Part shown: positions 7,878 through 17,541 of the stretch, piece after piece
Numbering within the stretch: position 1 is the stretch's first letter
Layout: each line of letters starts with the position of its first letter
Assembly: GCF_023242475.1 (NCBI RefSeq)
Contig: NZ_JALJFG010000001.1
Location: 124,001-188,000 of the forward strand
Length of the DNA stretch: 64,000 nucleotides
Direction of reading: 5' to 3'
Source of the DNA: Pseudomonas sp. MWU15-20650
GTDB taxonomy: Bacteria; Pseudomonadota; Gammaproteobacteria; Pseudomonadales; Pseudomonadaceae
Position numbers and translations under genes: made by a program
Notes under the pieces: generated by a model
Seen by the model: the letters and a program-made list of their open reading frames with translations, nothing else
The model's database searches: none
Told to the model about the DNA's origin: nothing

Positions 7878-10800
7878 ATGCCAGAGTTAGGTGCGGCGCC
7901 GGAGCAGGGACAGATTGTGAAGCTGCGCCACAAAATATGGGCGGTCACAGCGGTCAATAAAACAAAAACACAGCCAAATCAGACCATCCATAGAGTCGCA
8001 CTAGAATGTCTGAGCGATGATGCTCTTGGAGAGAGTATCCAGGTTATCTGGGAGCGGGAAATTGCCCCATCCATAATTGAGTCCACCTCTCTTCCCAGTA
8101 TCACTGCCCACGATGAACCCGAACTTTTTGATGCGTTCATCAGGTCTATGCAATGGGGAGCCAGTTCGTTGGCCATTGGAGACACACTCCAAGCTCCGTT
8201 TCGTGGTGGTGTACAGATGGAGGAGTATCAGCTCGCACCTGTGATCCGGGCCATCAACATGCCTCGGGTGCGCCTCTTGCTGGCCGATGATGTAGGACTG
8301 GGTAAGACCATTGAAGCTGGTTTGGTTATGCAAGAACTCATTCATAGCCACAGGGCCAGCCGGGTCTTGATCGTCTGTCCAGCTCACCTGAAGATCAAAT
8401 GGGTCGATGAGATGGCTGAGAAGTTTGGCCTTGAATTTAAAATGATTGACCGAGACGCCGTACTTAAAATGAGAAAAGAGTACGGCCCTAGCATTAATCC
8501 GTGGGCAAGCTTTCCCAGACTTGTGACCTCAATTGATTACCTAAAAACCGAACACCCACGTCGATTGTTCGATGAGTGTACCAGGCGCAGACTTGATGAG
8601 AGGCCTAACAACCGCCCTTGGGATTTGCTAGTTCTAGACGAAGCCCACAACGCAGCCCCATCAGGTAAAAAGCAATACATACGTGACTCTGAACGCACAT
8701 CACTTCTGCGTTCTATTTCTGAACAGTTCGAGCACAAGATGTTTCTTACTGCCACCCCCCATAACGGCTACCGTGAGAGCTTCACCGGTTTATTGGAGAT
8801 ACTGGACAATCTTCGTTTCTCACGCGGCACTGACCTAGATAAAGCTCAGCTTTCCGCCGTTACCATTCGCCGTTTAAAGCAAGAGATCTCCAATCCAGAT
8901 GGGACACCGCGTTTCCCCAGAAGGATCATACTCCCACGCAACGAAACTTGTGATCCGCAACTCTACGTCATGCAGAATGGGGATGAGCAGAAGCTTTTTA
9001 ATCTGCTCAAAGCGTATACCAATAGCCGTTTGGCCTCGGTCGATAAGCGCTCAGAACGGCCTCTTCAATTCATTCTCACGCTTTTGAAAAAGCGAGCGTT
9101 GTCCTCTCCCTTGGCGTTTCGAGAGAGCCTCATTGTTCATACGACAAATGCTGGTGTTAAGGGAGCGCTTGGTATCGGGGAATCTCTGTTCAATAGCTTC
9201 GAGCAAAAAGAGTCAGAAGATTGGAGCGATGATGAAGACAAAGAGGACAACCTGGAAGCCGCTACCAATGCCGCATCTCAACTAATCAATGAGTTAACGG
9301 ATGCTGAAAAAGGCATGCTTCAAGGCATGTTTGAGATTGTCGATCATCAGGTTTCCCACTTTTCGATACAGGAAGATAGCAAAGCAGCAGCTTTAATCGC
9401 ATGGATCAACCTTAATTTGCGGTATGGGGATCAATGGAATGGCCAGCGTGTAATTATTTTTACTGAATACAAACACACGCTCAACTATCTGGAACGCATC
9501 CTAGAAAAAAATGGTTTCCTTGAAGCGACAAGAACCATTGTTGGCGGCATGAGCGATATTGATCGTAAAAAAATCAATGATGAGTTTCAAGCATCTAATA
9601 GTGAAACTACTGTACGTATTTTGCTGGCCACAGATGCTGCATCCGAAGGGGCGGATTTTCAGAAACATTGTCGCAATCTTATTCACTACGAAATCCCGTG
9701 GAACCCTATTCGGTTAGAGCAGCGTAACGGCCGTATTGACCGTCACGGTCAGAAAGCGGATGAAGTGCGCATTCATCATTTTGTTTATAAAAACCAAGAA
9801 GACTCTGAGTTTCTCAAGCATATCGTCGATAAAGTTGAAGTTATCCGAGGTGACCTTGGCAGTGTTGGTGCTTTAATCGCAGACAGCGTCAGGAAAAAGG
9901 CACTCGGTCAGGCTGTCAGTCTTGCTACTATCGACGATGATACGCGTTTACGGCTAGCGCGAGAAGAAATAGCCATCGAGGCTCGCGAAAATGAAAGTGT
10001 TGCGCAAATAGTTCAGGCCCTGAATAGAGCAAGAAGTGCGCTTGATATATCCGATAGCAACCAGCTTGCGTTATTAAAGCAGGCTATATACTTGGAAGGC
10101 TGTAATGAGTCCGTTCGGGAGCTGAATGATGACGAATTCATCTTAACGCGGATTCCAACCGCTTGGACTGAATGCAAAGTCTATGTCAGTACAGATTATC
10201 TGCAAAAGCGCCTTTCCTTTAATCGTAATAGAGCTAGAGAAGACGATGCCGTGGGTATCGTCCATCTTGATCATCCGTTAATGAGAAGGGCAGTTTCCGC
10301 GTTCCGAATCCAGATGTGGGGAACGCAATCCTCCCGTATCCGCCTCAACAGAGTTTCAATCTCAGAGTCGAGCCTGATTACGACCCCTGCCATTATTGCT
10401 TGGGGTCGACTAGTTTTGCTGGGGCCAGAGCATAATCGCCTGCACGAAGGCTTAATCCGCTGCCAGATGTCGATCCAAAATGGTGTAGTTATAGAGCGGG
10501 ATGTCACTCGGCCTGAAGATGCTAAGGTCTTCACCGGTGACATCGCTAGTGTGCAGGAACTAATTTCGCCTCATGTTCCGGCGATCACTAAGCAGCTTTC
10601 CATTAGTGCCGATGATCAAGCCAAACTATTGATTCTGACCCTTACTGCTCGGGGCGAGGTTGCGCGCAAGCATGCTAAAAGTCTGGCCACCGAGCGTATT
10701 GCGGCCATCAGAAATGCCATACAGAACTGGCAAAAGCGCTCTGCGGATATGCAGATGCAACTTGCTTTCGATGATGAAGAACAAGCGCAGCGCGAGCAGG

Positions 10801-10946
10801 ATTTTCTTGCTCTTCAGCGTAGGCTCGAACAGCTTCAACAAGAGCGTGAGACTGAGCCAAAACGCCAAAGAGATTTATACAAAGTGATAGACCAAAGAAT
10901 GTACCCAGTCGCCCTAGAGGTCATCCTTCCTAAGGTAAACAGCTGA
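7878..10946 (+). CDS. drmD: DISARM DrmD, SNF2-family helicase
   Basis: The 1,022-residue protein is a superfamily 2 SNF2/RapA-like DNA translocase, the marker gene of class 1 DISARM anti-phage systems. Walker A is DDVGLGKT (about 137-144) and the DEAH box is LDEAHNAA (about 253-260). The C-terminal helicase lobe has IIFTEYKHTL, LLATDAASEGADF and QRNGRIDRHGQ. The ATG has an AAGGG Shine-Dalgarno. Its TGA overlaps the drmMI ATG as TGATG, so the pair is coupled. In DISARM, DrmD is thought to work with the DrmAB helicase complex against unmethylated incoming DNA. The base composition is less GC-rich than the core genes, which fits horizontal acquisition. Confidence 0.88.
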   Translation: MPELGAAPEQGQIVKLRHKIWAVTAVNKTKTQPNQTIHRVALECLSDDALGESIQVIWEREIAPSIIESTSLPSITAHDEPELFDAFIRSMQWGASSLAIGDTLQAPFRGGVQMEEYQLAPVIRAINMPRVRLLLADDVGLGKTIEAGLVMQELIHSHRASRVLIVCPAHLKIKWVDEMAEKFGLEFKMIDRDAVLKMRKEYGPSINPWASFPRLVTSIDYLKTEHPRRLFDECTRRRLDERPNNRPWDLLVLDEAHNAAPSGKKQYIRDSERTSLLRSISEQFEHKMFLTATPHNGYRESFTGLLEILDNLRFSRGTDLDKAQLSAVTIRRLKQEISNPDGTPRFPRRIILPRNETCDPQLYVMQNGDEQKLFNLLKAYTNSRLASVDKRSERPLQFILTLLKKRALSSPLAFRESLIVHTTNAGVKGALGIGESLFNSFEQKESEDWSDDEDKEDNLEAATNAASQLINELTDAEKGMLQGMFEIVDHQVSHFSIQEDSKAAALIAWINLNLRYGDQWNGQRVIIFTEYKHTLNYLERILEKNGFLEATRTIVGGMSDIDRKKINDEFQASNSETTVRILLATDAASEGADFQKHCRNLIHYEIPWNPIRLEQRNGRIDRHGQKADEVRIHHFVYKNQEDSEFLKHIVDKVEVIRGDLGSVGALIADSVRKKALGQAVSLATIDDDTRLRLAREEIAIEARENESVAQIVQALNRARSALDISDSNQLALLKQAIYLEGCNESVRELNDDEFILTRIPTAWTECKVYVSTDYLQKRLSFNRNRAREDDAVGIVHLDHPLMRRAVSAFRIQMWGTQSSRIRLNRVSISESSLITTPAIIAWGRLVLLGPEHNRLHEGLIRCQMSIQNGVVIERDVTRPEDAKVFTGDIASVQELISPHVPAITKQLSISADDQAKLLILTLTARGEVARKHAKSLATERIAAIRNAIQNWQKRSADMQMQLAFDDEEQAQREQDFLALQRRLEQLQQERETEPKRQRDLYKVIDQRMYPVALEVILPKVNS

Positions 10947-13900
10947 TGGCCACGAATAAACGCGTAGCAAGCCGACAGCATCGCTGGCTTTCCAGCGTAG
11001 AAATTACGGGAGTGGTATTAAGCGAGCCAGTGTTAGCCGACGCCGGCAACTTCAGATCACTCGATAAGACAGAAGTCGCAGCCTTCCGAAAGCAGCGTGA
11101 GATATGGAATCTGCCCAAAGGCATGGTCGAGGGCAATGGTCAGCCGGCCTGGATTAGTTTTATTCTCGAAGATTTTCTCGGCCTGAAAGACAAAAACTAC
11201 TGGCAAGTCGGTGCAGCGATTCCCGTCGACAAAGTAGCAAATTTGCATGAACAACAGGAAATTCTGCGTCCAAGCCGCGTGCTGTTGGATGAAGAAAACG
11301 CCGTAATGCTAGTGCTTGAAGTGCCGCGTGAGCAGTCATTAGACAAACCTTGGCAGCAAGAGAAAGGCCGCTGGAAGGCATCGCCTACCACCAAGTTTGA
11401 ACGATTGTTGCGAGAAGCCGGCGTCGAACTTGGACTGCTAACTAATGGCGAAGCCTGGCGTTTGGTCGTTGCATCACCTTCAGAAACTACATCCTGGATG
11501 ACCTGGACGGCGCAAACCTGGAATGACGACCCGTTGACCTTGGCGGCCTTCAAAGATCTGCTGGGTGAATCGCGCTTTTTTGCCGGGCCTCGGGATCAGG
11601 TCATTCTAGAACTGATCAAGCAGAGCCGTAAGCGACAACTGGACGTAGCCGACCAACTGGGCAATCAGGTACGCGAGGCATTACAGATTCTGGTGCACGA
11701 GTTCGATAGAGTCGATGCCGAACTCGGCGGCGACTACCTTCGCGGGTATAGCGAAGCTGAGATGTTTGAGTCCAGTGTCGCTTTTATCATGCGCCTGTTG
11801 TTTACCCTCTATGCGGAAGAGAACGGCTTGCTGCCGCACGGTAATGTCACTTACGACAGAGCCTATGGCGTGCTGCACCTGTTAACTGAACTCGAAGAAA
11901 CACTCCGGCTAGCCCCGGAAAAACTCAAATACTCCTACGCAGGCTATGCCCGTCTGCTAGCAAGTTCTCGTCTCCTGCATGACGGTAGTGTCGATCCCGA
12001 CATTCGCATTGCCGCCCATGGAGGGCAGCTGTTCGACCCCAATCGATACCCATTGCTGGATGGAAGGGAGAAGGACGGTAACTGGCCGACCGATATACCG
12101 GAACCGCCAAAGGTCAGGGATGTTGTGATACGCGATATTCTGCGCAGCCTGAAATACGCCAAAGTTGACGGCGTGCGCCAGTTGGTGAGCTATCGGACAC
12201 TTGCAGTAGAACAGATCGGTCATATGTATGAAGGCCTTCTTGATCGACGCGTAGCCAGAGCGCCTGCTAATCAAACCCTACTGCTGTTGCAGGGCGGTTC
12301 TAAAATCGTCGAGCCAGAACCTGTGAACGCAGATGAATTTGCGGGCCTGGAACAAGAGGCACTGATCAAGGCAATTGCCAAGTACACCAGTAAAGCGGCT
12401 GGCACAATCAAAAAAGTGCTGGAACGAAACGAAGACCGGCAGACACTGGTTAACATCGGTACTGATGATGCAGAGCTGCTGGTGCAAGCCAAACCGGTTG
12501 AACGATTTTTGCAACCCTTGGGGATCCTCCGACCGGGCGGACTTTATGTTACCCACGGGCAGGATCGCCGCTCCAGTGGCGCCCACTACACTCCTCCTAG
12601 TCTCACCGAACCCGTGGTGCGCCGCACGCTAGAGCATCAGGTCTATGTGAATGTTGAAGGTAAACCCGGGCTACTTTTAGAGCCCAGGTTAATCAAGACA
12701 CCGCAGGAAATCCTAAGTCTAAAGGTTTGTGACCCTGCAATGGGCTCCGGCGCATTTCTCGTACAGGCAACACGGTATATGGCGGAGCGATTGGTAGATG
12801 CCTGGGAGCGCATGGCTGCCGAATTACCGGACGCCATATTAACCATGCCGTTTTCCACCCCATCGCAAGGCCGCGCTAGCGAAAACCTCATGCCGGAGTC
12901 CCGCGAGGAACGCTTAGTATTCGCTCGCCGCTATGTGGCCGAGCGCTGTATCTATGGCGTGGATATGAACCGGTTAGCGGTGGAAATGGCCAAGCTATCC
13001 CTCTGGCTGACCACGCTCTCCACCGATCGCCCTTTTACTTTTGTGGATCATGCACTCAAGCATGGCAACTCCCTGGTAGGGCTTTCACCTGAGCAGATAC
13101 GCAACTTTACTTGGAGGCCCGCCAGTAATGACTTTGGCCCCTTATTCGCCAATCAGTCTGACCAAGAAGTGGAAGAAGTCGAGCAGCATCGCGAGGCAAT
13201 ACATGCCATTCCCGATCACGACTTCCTCGCTAAAGAGGAAGAAAATCGCATAGCAGAAGATGCACTCGCTAGTATCCGTTTAAAGGCGACTCTAGTGATA
13301 GCTGCCTTCTTTAACGGCGCTAACACCAAGCAGCGGGAGTCGAAACTGACCGAATATAGTTATTGGCTTGAGCGCTTGGCGGCGGATGAGAGGGCCGCAA
13401 ACGAGGTTGATAATATTGTAAAGGGGCTTACCACTGGCGACAAACCAATCATCCCCTTTTGCTGGGAAGTGGAGTTTCCGGAAGTCTTTCATCGAGACAA
13501 TGGCGGTTTCGATGCCTTCGTGGGCAACCCGCCATTTGCCGGTAAAAACACTACTATTGAGGGGAATCGGAATTACTTTGCCGATTGGCTAAAACTGATG
13601 CATGAAGAATCCCATGGCAACTCCGATCTGGTAGCTCACTTTTTCCGTAGCGTTTTTGATCTACTCCGAAAACAGGGCAGCTTTGGCTTGATTGCCACCA
13701 AAACTATCCGTCAAGGTGATACCCGCAGCACAGCACTTCGATGGATTATTAATCATGGTGGCGTTATCTATAACGCACAGCGCCGAGTGCCATGGCCTGG
13801 CAAAGCAGCGGTTATTGTCAGTTTAATATTTACCAATAAGGGCAAAACTGACCAGTGCGTCTATCTTGATCAAAAACCAGTCAAGCAAATAACGGCTCAT

Positions 13901-14914
13901 TTGTTTGACAAAGGCGACAGCGAAGACCCGCATATGCTTATCTCTAATGCAAACAAGAGTTTTGTGGGCAGCTACCCGCTGGGAATGGGATTCACCTTTG
14001 ACGATACCGACACCAAAGGTGTAGCCACCTCAATTGCCGAAATGCATCGGCTAATTGAAAAGGACCCGAAGAACCAAGATCGGATTTTCCCCTATATCGG
14101 CGGAGCTGAAGTGAACGACTCGCCAACCCATGAGCATCATAGATACATCATTGATTTCTTTGATATGGATGAGGAGCAAGCTCAGCGATGGCCTGATCTT
14201 TACAACATATTAAAATCGAAAGTTAAACCCGACAGAGACAAACAAAAACGACCAGCAGTGCGCGACCGCTGGTGGCAATTTTGTGAAAAGCGGCCGGGCC
14301 TCTACGCATCTATAAAAAATCTAACAAGAGTTCTCGCAACAGTCCAAACTAGCAAATACAGGAATTTTGTTTTCCTTGAAAAAGGTATTGTATATGACCA
14401 GACATTGTTGATTTTTCCATTTTCTGACTTCTTTGCTTTTGCCTTTTTGCAATCAAGCTTTCATATTGAATGGAGCTTATTTTTTGGTCCGACTCTTGAA
14501 GATCGGCCTAGATATACTCCATCCGACTGCTTTGAAACATTTCCATTTTCTAAAGAAGAAAGCGGGAGACGGGATCTCACTTCCATTGCAGAGAAGCTAT
14601 ACAAATATAGGGAACAGTTACTTGTCGATGAAGGGATTGGTTTTACACAGTTATATAATCTTTATCACAACCCTCAGTGTAAAGCCGAAAATATCGAGCA
14701 ATTGAGAAAATTTCATCGTGAACTCGACTCGATGGTTTTATCGCAATATGGATGGAAAGATATTGTGCTTGAATACGTGTTTGAGTCCGAATATGAAGTG
14801 GATGATGGAAAGACTATTCCTTGGAGGTACCGTTGGCCCGAAAATATTCGGGATGAAATTCTTGCTCGCCTACTAGCTCTCAACAAAGAGAGCCATCGAC
14901 AAGAAAGACATTAA
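10946..14914 (+). CDS. drmMI: DISARM DrmMI, N6-adenine DNA methyltransferase
   Basis: This 1,322-residue protein is an Eco57I-like class I methyltransferase. The SAM-binding motif I is DPAMGSGAF near residue 596, preceded by GAHYTPPSL. The catalytic motif IV is NPPF near residue 861, which predicts adenine N6 methylation. Long flanking regions probably carry target recognition, and the N-terminal part (KTNxW-type region around 60-200) resembles type IIG-like enzymes. In DISARM this methylase marks host DNA as self. It is coupled to drmD by a TGATG junction. The last third is noticeably AT-rich. Its TAA stop overlaps the stop of convergent drmC. Confidence 0.9.
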   Translation: MATNKRVASRQHRWLSSVEITGVVLSEPVLADAGNFRSLDKTEVAAFRKQREIWNLPKGMVEGNGQPAWISFILEDFLGLKDKNYWQVGAAIPVDKVANLHEQQEILRPSRVLLDEENAVMLVLEVPREQSLDKPWQQEKGRWKASPTTKFERLLREAGVELGLLTNGEAWRLVVASPSETTSWMTWTAQTWNDDPLTLAAFKDLLGESRFFAGPRDQVILELIKQSRKRQLDVADQLGNQVREALQILVHEFDRVDAELGGDYLRGYSEAEMFESSVAFIMRLLFTLYAEENGLLPHGNVTYDRAYGVLHLLTELEETLRLAPEKLKYSYAGYARLLASSRLLHDGSVDPDIRIAAHGGQLFDPNRYPLLDGREKDGNWPTDIPEPPKVRDVVIRDILRSLKYAKVDGVRQLVSYRTLAVEQIGHMYEGLLDRRVARAPANQTLLLLQGGSKIVEPEPVNADEFAGLEQEALIKAIAKYTSKAAGTIKKVLERNEDRQTLVNIGTDDAELLVQAKPVERFLQPLGILRPGGLYVTHGQDRRSSGAHYTPPSLTEPVVRRTLEHQVYVNVEGKPGLLLEPRLIKTPQEILSLKVCDPAMGSGAFLVQATRYMAERLVDAWERMAAELPDAILTMPFSTPSQGRASENLMPESREERLVFARRYVAERCIYGVDMNRLAVEMAKLSLWLTTLSTDRPFTFVDHALKHGNSLVGLSPEQIRNFTWRPASNDFGPLFANQSDQEVEEVEQHREAIHAIPDHDFLAKEEENRIAEDALASIRLKATLVIAAFFNGANTKQRESKLTEYSYWLERLAADERAANEVDNIVKGLTTGDKPIIPFCWEVEFPEVFHRDNGGFDAFVGNPPFAGKNTTIEGNRNYFADWLKLMHEESHGNSDLVAHFFRSVFDLLRKQGSFGLIATKTIRQGDTRSTALRWIINHGGVIYNAQRRVPWPGKAAVIVSLIFTNKGKTDQCVYLDQKPVKQITAHLFDKGDSEDPHMLISNANKSFVGSYPLGMGFTFDDTDTKGVATSIAEMHRLIEKDPKNQDRIFPYIGGAEVNDSPTHEHHRYIIDFFDMDEEQAQRWPDLYNILKSKVKPDRDKQKRPAVRDRWWQFCEKRPGLYASIKNLTRVLATVQTSKYRNFVFLEKGIVYDQTLLIFPFSDFFAFAFLQSSFHIEWSLFFGPTLEDRPRYTPSDCFETFPFSKEESGRRDLTSIAEKLYKYREQLLVDEGIGFTQLYNLYHNPQCKAENIEQLRKFHRELDSMVLSQYGWKDIVLEYVFESEYEVDDGKTIPWRYRWPENIRDEILARLLALNKESHRQERH

Positions 14915-15729
14915 GCATCATATGGCACGAGAACTTCCTTGTGCCTTAGCAGCGCGAAGTGCTGGGCAATTCGTACACTCGGTTGCCCTTGCGCTCTAAC
15001 CCCCATCTCCATATTGCGGTCTAGCGCATACATGGTCAGGTTGGCAGAAGTCACCAACGCATCGTGACGATCCGCCACCAATACCTTGGCATGCAGCTTT
15101 AAGTGCTTATCGTCAGCCGGGATTTTCCAGGTCAGCAGTTTTGGCAGCGCTACGATTTTTGGCCAGAGAGCAATCAAAATATCGCGATTGCTTTTTCCGT
15201 AGCCTTTTTCGCCTTCGTCTAGGACCAGGGTGACTTCCACGCCGCGCAAAACGGCTTCGGCCATTAACGCAATGATGTCATTGATAATGCCTTCGTAATC
15301 TTCTTTGCCGGCCAGCCAATAGCCTACGACTAAAAGCTCGGATTGGGCTGCGGAAATGATGTCCTGCACCACTTGGCGGGTAGCACGCAGATAAGAGCCT
15401 TCCACCTTGGGCCCTGTCCACACAACTTCGGTTAGGGTGGCTTCGCCTTCAGTCAGTAACACGGCTTCTTTGAGTGCTGTCAGTTGCAAGGCAAATGCAG
15501 CGCTGCCGAGCGCAGTGAATTCAATTGTCCAGATGGTTATCAAGCTCGATAACGCACTTTGAACGGTCCTCCGCCCTGCGGCCAGTTTGGCAATGCTTGC
15601 AGAGCCGGATTGTGAGGTTAGCTCCCCCGATTCCAATGCCACGATAACTTCGGCAAAGGTACCCGCATTGATTAACTGGCGCACGTTCTGTGCAAGAGTA
15701 TGGGCAGTTTTAGTGTTGGTAGCTGGCAT
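14911..15729 (-). CDS. drmC: DISARM DrmC, phospholipase D-fold protein
   Basis: The 272-residue protein carries one phospholipase D HKD motif: H213, K215 and D220 in LHAKVLVADRHDALVTSANL. Single-HKD proteins normally dimerise to form a nuclease-type active site. The N-terminal 100 residues are helical and unassigned. DrmC is the PLD component of DISARM; published work on one system found it less essential than DrmA/DrmB, and its exact role is uncertain. It is the last gene of the leftward drmMII-drmA-drmB-drmC operon, 8 bases after drmB. Its stop overlaps that of drmMI by four bases in a tail-to-tail layout. Confidence 0.88.
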   Translation of the reverse strand: MPATNTKTAHTLAQNVRQLINAGTFAEVIVALESGELTSQSGSASIAKLAAGRRTVQSALSSLITIWTIEFTALGSAAFALQLTALKEAVLLTEGEATLTEVVWTGPKVEGSYLRATRQVVQDIISAAQSELLVVGYWLAGKEDYEGIINDIIALMAEAVLRGVEVTLVLDEGEKGYGKSNRDILIALWPKIVALPKLLTWKIPADDKHLKLHAKVLVADRHDALVTSANLTMYALDRNMEMGVRAQGQPSVRIAQHFALLRHKEVLVPYDA

Positions 15730-15737
15730 GGCCTTCC

Positions 15738-17537
15738 TTATTTGAAATAAGCCATATCACTATATGCCATGGTAGGCACCAGGAAGTTGCGATCCAGAAA
15801 GCGGTTAAAGGCCTCGCAAGAGGTCTCCGGCGCTAACACACAAGCATGGCAGGCCGCACCGTTTATGGTGGCATGCACATCCGGTTGGTGATCTGCGCAA
15901 AGGGGGTCCGACGAGCAGCGCTTGGCGTTTTCTAAGGCGCTGTGAATCAAATTGGGAAAGCGCTCCTTGCTGCCTAGATCCACTAAACCACCCAGACTAC
16001 CTTCGGAATCGGCACTAGCGGTGTACAGCAAGATCCCCGCCATTCTGCGTTCCGGATCGGTGCTACTGTAAATACGCTCTCGAACTGCGGATTCGGAGTA
16101 ACCACAATCCAAAGCAAGCTGACGCATCAATACGTGAGCCAGGCTGTGCAGCAGCACGTATCGCGCACCGGGGAAATCATTCGCATCAACTCCACGTTCG
16201 GCCGCCCACTCTCGGTATTTTTGCTCAATGGCGGCCGCCCGTTTTTGCACCGCAGGTATAGCCTCCCAATTTGCCAAGGCATCTTCATTTAATTCGATAA
16301 AAATGCCTTCGCCTCGCACCTCAACGGCGGGAAGCCAGTCCTGCCGCTCCTTGTAAATTGGCGCACGAGAGGCGCCCATTCCGTCGTCGTCCATGCCTGA
16401 GGCATAGTCGATGCGCGTAAAACTGGTGAGCGCGCGAACTTCTAACAATTTTCTGGCAAGTACTATTCGATCGATTTTATTGCTTTGCAGATCGGGAACC
16501 TCACCCGCCTCTAAGAAAAAATCGGATTGATCGCCTTGGTTGCTGCCTTCAATATCTCTAAACGCATTCCATTCCGGTAGGCGTAAATCGATTTCATCGG
16601 TTTCAATTGCGCCTCGCTCTTTCAGCAACGTCAGCCAAATCTCTTCCACCCTGAACTCTGACAACGTAGGGAACATTTCCATATCGAGCAGCGTTTTCAG
16701 CTTTTCTGGGGAGTCGATTTTTTCAACTTGATGTTGTGGGCATTTTTTTAGCGCCTGTCCTATTGGGGTAGCAGCTTCTTTAATGGATAAGGCACTGCGC
16801 ACCAGGGGGAACCAACCGTTAGTGGCGCCACGTTGAATGGCACGTAATTGGCCTGCGTGTTTACATTCATGAGGGTCTTTATTTTTGATACCCAACCAAG
16901 GACGCTTGCGGCTACATTCGCCCAAGGCGAGGTTGCGATTTTCACCAAAGGCATCACTGACGCTGCGCTTGGCATCGCATGCACAATAAACCCAGATATC
17001 AGACACCGACCCTGTGGTGCCGGAATACACCAAGCGCATTCGCTTCTTACACTTGTTGTCGGCCTCCCGGTGCACATATGCACGCCAGGGGAAGTCATCA
17101 ATATGGCCGCTCGGGCAGGCAACTACAAACGGCGCTGGAGTGGCGGGAGCCCGATACTTACCGCGGCCCTTGCAATTCGGTGCCTTGCATTCCATTTCCT
17201 GCGTTTTTTCGTTGTACTCAACCAGTTCTTCACCAGGCTCGGACAGGGTTGCGCATTCGGGATGAGTGCAAACCTGATAGCGAGGAAACAGAAAGGTAGG
17301 CACGGTTCCGCGTTTGGTAAAATTATTGCCGCTAGTCGGCTCAGCGGAAAAGAAGCGCTTTACTTTCAGGGCTCGCTGCAAGCGCGGCTCGTGAATAACT
17401 AGTTCCTCATCCAAGTGCCAGCCGTCAATGCCCGCGACGATAACCGACAAGGTTTGCAAGTCCACAATGGCACCAGGACCAAAAGTGGTAATCACCTGAC
17501 TCGGGCGGACGTCTCCGATAGCTCTTTTGCTCGACAT
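15738..17537 (-). CDS. drmB: DISARM DrmB, DUF1998 protein
   Basis: DrmB carries the DUF1998 domain that defines DISARM and related systems. I chose the ATG at 17,537 (MSSKRAIGDVRPSQ), four bases after the drmA stop and behind a GAGGAG Shine-Dalgarno; the longer frame to 17,678 would overlap drmA widely. The product is about 599 aa. An N-terminal zinc-like cysteine cluster (CTHPECATL, CKAPNCKGRGK, CPSGH, around residues 90-150) and the C-terminal DUF1998 region (HSLAHVLMRQ near 462, GILLYTASADSEGSLGGLVD, then CSSDPLC and CHACVL) are visible. In published DISARM structures DrmA and DrmB form a complex that loads on DNA ends; that role is inferred here by homology. Confidence 0.9.
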   Translation of the reverse strand: MSSKRAIGDVRPSQVITTFGPGAIVDLQTLSVIVAGIDGWHLDEELVIHEPRLQRALKVKRFFSAEPTSGNNFTKRGTVPTFLFPRYQVCTHPECATLSEPGEELVEYNEKTQEMECKAPNCKGRGKYRAPATPAPFVVACPSGHIDDFPWRAYVHREADNKCKKRMRLVYSGTTGSVSDIWVYCACDAKRSVSDAFGENRNLALGECSRKRPWLGIKNKDPHECKHAGQLRAIQRGATNGWFPLVRSALSIKEAATPIGQALKKCPQHQVEKIDSPEKLKTLLDMEMFPTLSEFRVEEIWLTLLKERGAIETDEIDLRLPEWNAFRDIEGSNQGDQSDFFLEAGEVPDLQSNKIDRIVLARKLLEVRALTSFTRIDYASGMDDDGMGASRAPIYKERQDWLPAVEVRGEGIFIELNEDALANWEAIPAVQKRAAAIEQKYREWAAERGVDANDFPGARYVLLHSLAHVLMRQLALDCGYSESAVRERIYSSTDPERRMAGILLYTASADSEGSLGGLVDLGSKERFPNLIHSALENAKRCSSDPLCADHQPDVHATINGAACHACVLAPETSCEAFNRFLDRNFLVPTMAYSDMAYFK

Positions 17538-17541
17538 CCTT

